Shown here one piece after another: positions 31,435 to 36,177 of a stretch of 36,177 nt of DNA. A program made the translations under genes and the position numbers. Source of the DNA: an uncultured Clostridia bacterium (GTDB lineage Bacteria; Bacillota; Clostridia; UBA1212; UBA1255). The notes below the pieces were generated by a model. The model was not told where the DNA came from, searched no databases, and saw only the letters and a program-made list of their open reading frames with translations. Within the stretch, counting starts at the first letter, position 1. Every line of letters begins with the position of its first letter. The DNA is taken from the NCBI GenBank assembly GCA_947625435.1, contig CANQOI010000021.1, positions 1 through 36,177 of the forward strand, read 5' to 3'.

Positions 31435-31472
31435 TTGAACCGAAGCGGCTTTTATGCTATCATAAGCATAAA
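31435..31472 (+). promoter_or_regulatory. Promoter and palindromic operator of the oxidoreductase gene
   Basis: TTGAAC (31435-31440), a 17-base spacer and TATCAT (31458-31463). A perfect dyad TTTATGCT-N6-AGCATAAA (31451-31472) covers the -10 box, the expected place for a repressor. Confidence 0.65.
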
Positions 31473-31498
31473 TAAAAAAAACGGGAGGAACGATCTGA

Positions 31499-32626
31499 AT
31501 GGTTAAAATAGGAATAGTCGGAGCCAGAGGGTTTTCGATAGTGAGCGCGGTAAAAGCGATGCCGGAGGATGCTCGCATCACCGCCATGTGCGATCTTGAT
31601 ACGGAGTGCCTCGAAAAGGCGAAAAAGGAGATAGGGCTGGATGACAGCATGTGCTTCCGCGTCTATGAGGATATGCTCGAGAAGGCAGACATAGACGCCG
31701 TTGTCATTTCAACACCGATGCAGTGCCACGTGCCCCAGGCGATACTCGCGCTGCAGGCAGGCAAGCACGTTATGTGCGAGGTCACTGCCGCGGTCACGAT
31801 GGACGAACTCTGGTGGCTCATTGAGAACGTGGAGAAATCCGGTAAAATATACATGTATGCCGAAAATTACTGCTATATGCCGTCGGTTCAGCTCGTGCGC
31901 ACCATGGTAAAGCAGGGTCTTTTCGGTGAAATATACTACGGCGAGGGCGAATATACGCACAACTGTACCGAGCTTCGCAATTGGCACGGTAAAACGGGAT
32001 GGCGTTCGTACTGGCAGATGGGAACGAGAGGGTCATTTTACCCGACGCACAGCCTCGGGCCGGTTATGCAGTGCTTTGACGATGACAGGATCGTCGAGAT
32101 AGCCAGCTTCAGCCCCGGCAACCACAATCCGTACGGACTGAGGAACGACGACCTGACTCAGACGCTCTGCATGCTGGAGAGCGGCAAGCTCGTTAAGATA
32201 CGCGTTGACACAATCTCACCGCGTCCCCATGCTATGACATATTATCAGATACAGGGCACAAAGGGCTGCTACGAGGCCGCCCGCGGTCTCGGCGACGTAG
32301 ACAAGATCGCGATATCCACGGACGAGGATCCCGACGGCTGCAACAGCTGGAAGCCGCTCAGCGATTTCAATCATCTGCTCCCGGACAGATACAAGGAAGG
32401 CAAGGGCGAGGGCGCAGGCCACGGCGGCGGAGATTATTATATCGTGGCCGATTTCATAGACGCGATCAAGACCGGAGTGCAGCCGGAGCTGAACGTATAC
32501 AAAGCGGCGGAATGGACGTCCGTTGCTCTGCTCTCACAGCTTTCAGTCACGAACAACGGCCGCATTTTCCAGGTGCCGAATTTCAGGGCGGGAATGCCTT
32601 GGAGTGAGAAACGCATTAAGATCTGA
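31499..32626 (+). CDS. Gfo/Idh/MocA oxidoreductase, GH109-like
   Basis: NAD-dependent oxidoreductase-fold protein of 375 residues. The Rossmann motif is IGIVGARGFS (4-13), the cofactor loop VVISTPMQCHVPQAILALQA and the EK-P-like segment GKHVMCEVTAAVT. NWHGKTGWRSYWQMGTRG, then YPTHSLGPVMQ, matches the catalytic region of GH109 glycosidases (alpha-N-acetylgalactosaminidase type), which use NAD in a redox-elimination mechanism. The His in PTHSLG fits the catalytic position. GGAGG precedes the ATG. It has no signal peptide, so acts in the cytosol on imported sugars. A plain dehydrogenase remains possible. Confidence 0.85.
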   Translation: MVKIGIVGARGFSIVSAVKAMPEDARITAMCDLDTECLEKAKKEIGLDDSMCFRVYEDMLEKADIDAVVISTPMQCHVPQAILALQAGKHVMCEVTAAVTMDELWWLIENVEKSGKIYMYAENYCYMPSVQLVRTMVKQGLFGEIYYGEGEYTHNCTELRNWHGKTGWRSYWQMGTRGSFYPTHSLGPVMQCFDDDRIVEIASFSPGNHNPYGLRNDDLTQTLCMLESGKLVKIRVDTISPRPHAMTYYQIQGTKGCYEAARGLGDVDKIAISTDEDPDGCNSWKPLSDFNHLLPDRYKEGKGEGAGHGGGDYYIVADFIDAIKTGVQPELNVYKAAEWTSVALLSQLSVTNNGRIFQVPNFRAGMPWSEKRIKI

Positions 32627-32642
32627 ACCGAGGAATGATAAC

Positions 32643-32921
32643 ATGCTGACGGAACTTAGCGACGATATGAAAAAGATCATATTTGCGGGCATAGGCGCTG
32701 TGGCCGCGGCGGGGGAGAAGACCGGCGAGGTCGCGGATAAGCTCGTCAAAAAAGGCGAGGAGACAGTCCGCAAGGGCAGGCTTGCCAACGAGGAGCTGAA
32801 GCATTCGTGCGGCGATCCCGCTTCTGTGGATGCGCTCAAGGAAGAAGCCTCAAAGCTCACCCCCGAGCAGCGACGCGCGCTTATTGAATATCTTAATAAA
32901 ACAGACGAGGTAGCGCGTTGA
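32643..32921 (+). CDS. Small phasin-like helical protein
   Basis: Cytosolic protein of 92 residues, mostly helical. IIFAGIGAVAAAGEKTGEVA, then DKLVKKGEETVRKG and LTPEQRRALIEYL, resembles the small phasin-like/PhaF-type coiled-coil proteins of Clostridia, which frequently precede an ABC1/UbiB kinase gene. The ATG at 32643 follows GAGGA. Its stop overlaps the next gene's TTG by four bases (TTGA), so the two are translationally coupled. It may bind or regulate the kinase; that is inference from repeated pairing. No catalytic residues are expected. Confidence 0.7.
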   Translation: MLTELSDDMKKIIFAGIGAVAAAGEKTGEVADKLVKKGEETVRKGRLANEELKHSCGDPASVDALKEEASKLTPEQRRALIEYLNKTDEVAR

Positions 32922-34525
32922 GCATACGCGGCGCCAAGCGCGGCGCCGGGCGTCTGTGGGAGATAGTCAGGATACTGCGTAAATACTGCGGATTTTCCGT
33001 TCCCGATCCTGTACAGCTTCGTAAAATGCTCGAGGAACTCGGCCCCACTTTTGTTAAAATAGGGCAGATACTTTCGTCGCGCCCGGATATTTTACCTGCG
33101 GCGTACTGTGACGAGCTCGCCAAGCTTCGCGAGGAGAGCGAGCCTATGACGATTTCACAGGCGAGGTCGGTGATCGAGGAGGAATTCGGCGTTCCCGCGC
33201 AGGAGATATTCCTGTCTTTTGATGAAAAACCGCTCGGCTCCGCGTCTATCGCTCAGGTACATGCGGCGGTGCTCCGCCCCGAAAAGGGAGGCGGCTCCGG
33301 GCAGCCCGTGGCGGTAAAGATCCAGCGCCCCGGCATTTATGATATCATGTCGCGCGATGTCGATCTGCTCAGGCGCGCGGCCAAGATTGCAAAACCCATT
33401 CCCATAGGGAAAGTGATGGATTTCAACATGATAATCGATGAAATATGGGCCGTCACACAGGAGGAGATGGATTTTACGGTCGAAGCGCGCAATGCGGAGC
33501 GCTTTGAGAAGAACTGCCGGGATATCGCATGGGCGGGGTGCCCGCGTATCGAGCGATCGCTTTCGACTTCGCGCGTTCTTGTCATGGAGCGGGTCAAGGG
33601 CATTCCCGTAAATGACATCGAGGCTCTTGACGCTGCCGGCTACGACCGCAATGAGATAGGCGAGAAGCTGGCGGATCAATATGTGCGTCAGGTGCTGGAC
33701 GACGGATTTTTCCACGCGGATCCTCATTCGGGCAATCTGCTCATTTCCGGCGGTAAGATCGTATGGCTTGATTTCGGCATGATGGGGCGTCTGTCTGAAA
33801 ATGACCGCAGTCTCATGAAGGATGCGGTGCGCTCTGTTGCATTTCACGATGTGGACGGTCTGGTGTCCGCCATACTTGCCATAGGCGATGTGCGCGCGGA
33901 GGTGGATCATGCGAGCCTTTACCGCGACACTGAGGCGTTTTTGGATAAATACGGGGATATGGAGTTGGGAGACATGAATCTCGCCGATGTTTTCGGGGAT
34001 ATGACGGATCTTGCCATGTCTCACAGCATCGCGCTTCCTAGGGGCGTTTCTCTGCTCGGGCGCGGCATCATCACGCTTGAAGGCGTGCTTGCGCGGCTTT
34101 CGCCGGATATCAGCTTTCTGAGGGTCGTTGTGAACCGATTGTATTCTGAGAATCTGTTTTCGGACGGCCTGTTCGGCCCGAAAGGGAAGGAGCTTCGCGA
34201 AAATTTGCGCGTTTTATACGATGCCGCCAAAAGCGTTGCTCTGCTGCCCTCGCAGCTTTCTGAGCTTCTCGGCAAAATGGAGCGCGGGCAGTTTAAGACT
34301 GTGAGGGAGATAACGGAGTCCGCCGAAAAGCGGAGGGCCGGCGCAAGGAGAGTGAGGATATTGTCCTTCTCTTTGCTTTCTGCGGGTCTGCTCGTTGCGG
34401 CCGGGCTGTTTTCCGGCTTGAATGTGCCGGCTGTCGCCGGGCTGCCGTGGCCGTCGTTCGTATGCGGCCTGCTCGGCCTGTGCGCCTGCGCTGCCGCAGT
34501 CATTGCGGCGCTTCGCAAAATGTGA
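32918..34525 (+). CDS. ABC1/UbiB/AarF family atypical kinase
   Basis: Membrane-associated atypical kinase or ATPase of 535 residues, family of UbiB/AarF/ADCK. The family's N-terminal KxGQ motif is in LGPTFVKIGQILSSRPDILP; the Ala-rich loop is in PLGSASIAQVHAAVL; the ATP-binding Lys is in PVAVKIQRPG. The catalytic blocks are MDFTVEARNAERF, DGFFHADPHSGNLLI and IVWLDFGMMGR. Two C-terminal membrane helices (about residues 485-505 and 512-531) anchor it. Start is TTG (32918) with GAGG seven bases upstream. In an anaerobe without visible ubiquinone genes, a role in quinone or isoprenoid-lipid handling is uncertain. The last seven codons lie in a 24-bp direct repeat. Confidence 0.93.
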   Translation: MSIRGAKRGAGRLWEIVRILRKYCGFSVPDPVQLRKMLEELGPTFVKIGQILSSRPDILPAAYCDELAKLREESEPMTISQARSVIEEEFGVPAQEIFLSFDEKPLGSASIAQVHAAVLRPEKGGGSGQPVAVKIQRPGIYDIMSRDVDLLRRAAKIAKPIPIGKVMDFNMIIDEIWAVTQEEMDFTVEARNAERFEKNCRDIAWAGCPRIERSLSTSRVLVMERVKGIPVNDIEALDAAGYDRNEIGEKLADQYVRQVLDDGFFHADPHSGNLLISGGKIVWLDFGMMGRLSENDRSLMKDAVRSVAFHDVDGLVSAILAIGDVRAEVDHASLYRDTEAFLDKYGDMELGDMNLADVFGDMTDLAMSHSIALPRGVSLLGRGIITLEGVLARLSPDISFLRVVVNRLYSENLFSDGLFGPKGKELRENLRVLYDAAKSVALLPSQLSELLGKMERGQFKTVREITESAEKRRAGARRVRILSFSLLSAGLLVAAGLFSGLNVPAVAGLPWPSFVCGLLGLCACAAAVIAALRKM

Positions 34526-34554
34526 AAAGCCGGCGCTTCGCAAAATGTGAAAAG
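34506..34554 (+). repeat. Tandem 24-bp direct repeat at the 3' end of the UbiB-like gene
   Basis: Two perfect copies of a 24-base unit beginning CGGCGCTTCGCAAAATGTGA, at 34506-34529 and 34531-34554, one base apart. The first copy holds the gene's last codons and its TGA (34523-34525); the second is non-coding and ends five bases before the tRNA-Arg -35 box. Confidence 0.9.
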
Positions 34555-34558
34555 ATGA

Positions 34559-34587
34559 TTGACAGATCGGCGATTTGCGGGTACAAT
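34559..34587 (+). promoter_or_regulatory. Sigma-A promoter of tRNA-Arg
   Basis: TTGACA (34559-34564), a 17-base spacer and TACAAT (34582-34587), about 20 bases before the mature tRNA. Confidence 0.85.
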
Positions 34588-34606
34588 CTAAAGGATTTTT
34601 TGAGAT

Positions 34607-34683
34607 GTCTGCGTAGCTCAGTTGGATAGAGCGTTCGCCTCCTAAGCGAAAGGTCGGGTGTTCGAGTCACCTCGCGGACGCCA
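34607..34683 (+). tRNA. tRNA-Arg(CCT)
   Basis: A 77-base cloverleaf: acceptor GTCTGCG/CGCGGAC with one T-G pair, D arm GCTCAGTTGGATAGAGC, anticodon stem TTCGC/GCGAA around loop CTCCTAA (anticodon CCT, arginine AGG), T arm with GTTCGAGTC, and an encoded CCA. The AGG codon it reads is well used in the neighbouring genes. Confidence 0.96.
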
Positions 34684-34689
34684 ACGAAG

Positions 34690-34729
34690 GCGCTGCAAGC
34701 CTGTTTTTTGTAGGTTTGCGGCGCTTTTT
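34690..34729 (+). terminator. Intrinsic terminator of tRNA-Arg
   Basis: Arms GCGCTGCAAGCCT (34690-34702) and AGGTTTGCGGCGC (34712-34724) pair throughout with two wobble pairs, followed by T5. The remaining interval to 34930 shows no gene that I can support. Confidence 0.88.
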
Positions 34730-34929
34730 CGTACGACGGGCATGCCGTCTTTTCCTCGTCCGGGTGAAAAGTTTTCATGAAGCGTTTCAGGAGAAACACA
34801 CAGAAGTACGGAAAGGTATAAATCCCATTCTTATGTCCGATGTTATTACCGGATAACTTAAAGCCGTAGCGAACATCTGCATATTTTTCGGAACCGATCA
34901 GGTTTCGCTCAAGGGACAAAACATTCAAT

Positions 34930-36177
34930 TCAGAAAACGGATCCATCCAGAAGAAAATCGATCATACCGATGTTCAGGATCCCGTTTTCATCATACCAAC
35001 GCTTGCGTATATCCTGTCGGATGACCATCTTCGGAAAGAAATCTCCGGTCAGGGCAAAGGGTCTGTTTTCCGCTTCTGATTTTTCGGCGTCGGGAATGGC
35101 ATAGGCGGATTGAATATATACTTTTTTTCCACCCTTTGCCGCAATAAAATCAATTTCCCTTGCCTGCCTGACAGAACGATTCGACCTGTCCTTTCCGACA
35201 GCGTAGACGATTCCGATGTCAACCGCATATTCCCGGATCCGCAGTTCGTTATAGATGATATTTTCCATAATATGAGTCATCTCCTGCTGACGGAATCCGA
35301 TCCTGGCGTTCCGAAGACCAAGATCCTCGCAGTAGTATTTGTTCGGATAGTCAAAATAGGATTTGCCCTTTACGTCGAACCGTTTGCATTCGCTGAACAG
35401 ATAGGCATCCGCCAGATGATCCATATAGGCCTTGACGGTGTTGATAGCCACCTTATTTTCTCCGGCCCGGCTTTGCTTGTAGTTCAAAGCGTTCGTGACG
35501 CTCGTAGGATTTGTCAGCGATCCCACCGAAGAACAGAGCAGATCGAGGATCGATGAAAGGACGTCTTCCCGCCGGACATTTTTACGTTCTACGATGTCTT
35601 TCAAGTAGACCTCGGAAAACAGCGATTGAAGATAGAGCGCCTTTGCTTCTTCTGCCTTGCGGGAAAGGATCAGAGGCATTCCGCCGTAAAAGGCATAGTT
35701 TTCAAAAGCATCATAGGGATCGCCCCCGACCTCCGAGTAATATTCGGCAAAGGACAGGGGATGAACACGGATTTCGTCGCTTCGCCCACGAAATTCGGTA
35801 AGAATGTCGCCGGACAGCATTTTGGAGTTGCTGCCGGTTACATAGATGTCGAGATTTTGCAGCGAGCGCAGATCATTGAGCGCATCGTAAAAGCTGATCG
35901 TTTTCCCGTCCGGGTTGTAGGGATTCGGAACCTCGTCGGACATTTGAATTTCATCGACAAAAAGGTAGAATCTTTCATCCCTGCCTTCGACCTTCTCCCG
36001 AACCGCCTTTGCCAGTTCCAAGGGATGGCGGTACTTTATATCTTTGGCCAGATCCAGTTCGAAGGAAAGAATATGCTCTCGGTCGGTTTGATTCTCCAAA
36101 AGATAATTTTGAAAGAGAACCCGAAGCAGATAGGACTTTCCACATCTGCGAATGCCGGTGATCACCTTCACCTGTCC
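34930..36177 (-). CDS. AAA ATPase with DUF4143 domain, partial at the window edge
   Basis: Second member of the AAA_14/DUF4143 family in this window; at least 415 residues are visible and the N-terminus lies beyond the right edge. The frame is open to the last base: GQVKVITGIRRCGKS gives Walker A (GIRRCGKS), followed by Walker B (LFVDEIQM), VTGSNSKMLSGDILTEFRGR and HPLSFAEY. The C-terminal part has KYYCEDLGLRNARIGFRQQE, MENIIYNELRIREY and the endonuclease-like REIDFIAAKGGKKVYIQSAY. A Met-like GTG at 36171 is not the true start because family members have ~20 more residues before the P-loop. It shares domain order with the ATPase at 23808 but is clearly divergent. Confidence 0.92.
   Translation of the reverse strand, partial: GQVKVITGIRRCGKSYLLRVLFQNYLLENQTDREHILSFELDLAKDIKYRHPLELAKAVREKVEGRDERFYLFVDEIQMSDEVPNPYNPDGKTISFYDALNDLRSLQNLDIYVTGSNSKMLSGDILTEFRGRSDEIRVHPLSFAEYYSEVGGDPYDAFENYAFYGGMPLILSRKAEEAKALYLQSLFSEVYLKDIVERKNVRREDVLSSILDLLCSSVGSLTNPTSVTNALNYKQSRAGENKVAINTVKAYMDHLADAYLFSECKRFDVKGKSYFDYPNKYYCEDLGLRNARIGFRQQEMTHIMENIIYNELRIREYAVDIGIVYAVGKDRSNRSVRQAREIDFIAAKGGKKVYIQSAYAIPDAEKSEAENRPFALTGDFFPKMVIRQDIRKRWYDENGILNIGMIDFLLDGSVF

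Noticed and set aside
34740-34929. Possible gene remnant between the tRNA-Arg terminator and the ATPase gene
   Set aside because: No ribosome site, motif or coherent similarity could be seen in any frame.
34500-34946. A 148-residue minus-strand frame containing VREVTRTPDLSLRRRTLYPTELRR
   Set aside because: That string is the translated antisense of tRNA-Arg. The frame also crosses the tRNA terminator and the end of the UbiB-like gene, and has no ribosome site.

Overview
The window looks like chromosomal DNA of an anaerobic, spore-forming Firmicute of the class Clostridia. The evidence is spore genes (YqfC, YqfD, a PdaA-like deacetylase), a TIGR04086-type membrane protein, a 2-oxoacid:ferredoxin oxidoreductase, a DUF1858 redox protein, Shine-Dalgarno sites close to AGGAGG, near-consensus sigma-A promoters with 17-nt spacers, and many ATA isoleucine codons. 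I cannot name a species; an amino-acid-fermenting Clostridia lineage fits best.

Left part (1-16.7 kb), conserved chromosome: tRNA-Leu(GAG) on the minus strand; a TIGR04086 membrane protein; an iron-sulfur flavoprotein; a DUF6273-like lipoprotein; tRNA-Lys(TTT); histidyl-tRNA synthetase; a four-helix membrane protein that overlaps, tail to tail, the tRNA methylthiotransferase MtaB; then, from a divergent promoter, two DUF881 proteins, the PdaA-like deacetylase, YqfC and YqfD. A LysR regulator precedes an operon of oxidoreductase gamma-delta-alpha-beta subunits, a phenylacetate-CoA-ligase-like enzyme and an aminotransferase. Together these could convert an amino acid to a 2-oxoacid, oxidise that to an acyl-CoA with reduction of ferredoxin, and release or activate the acid.

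Middle part (16.7-31.3 kb), an accessory region visibly richer in A+T: a minus-strand operon of two duplicated HAAS/DUF6120-like proteins, a secreted DUF6147-like protein and PadR; a plus-strand operon of two nearly identical surface proteins followed by an NlpC/P60-like protein interrupted by an in-frame TAA; an AlbA_2/HATPase/HTH protein and a DUF4143 AAA ATPase, each behind a copy of the same ~85-bp repeat; a lipoprotein plus a MacB/FtsX-type ABC transporter whose first permease is interrupted by an in-frame TAG; a DUF1858 protein; and a secreted protein paired with a small putative cysteine peptidase. Three of these promoters (four with a weaker case) carry an AAAATGYA half-site against the -35 box, which suggests one envelope-related regulon, perhaps under the local PadR protein.

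Right part (31.4-36.2 kb): a GH109-like Gfo/Idh/MocA oxidoreductase with a palindrome over its promoter, a small phasin-like protein coupled to an ABC1/UbiB-family kinase, tRNA-Arg(CCT), and a second DUF4143 AAA ATPase cut by the window edge. No transposase, integrase, rRNA gene or CRISPR array was seen.
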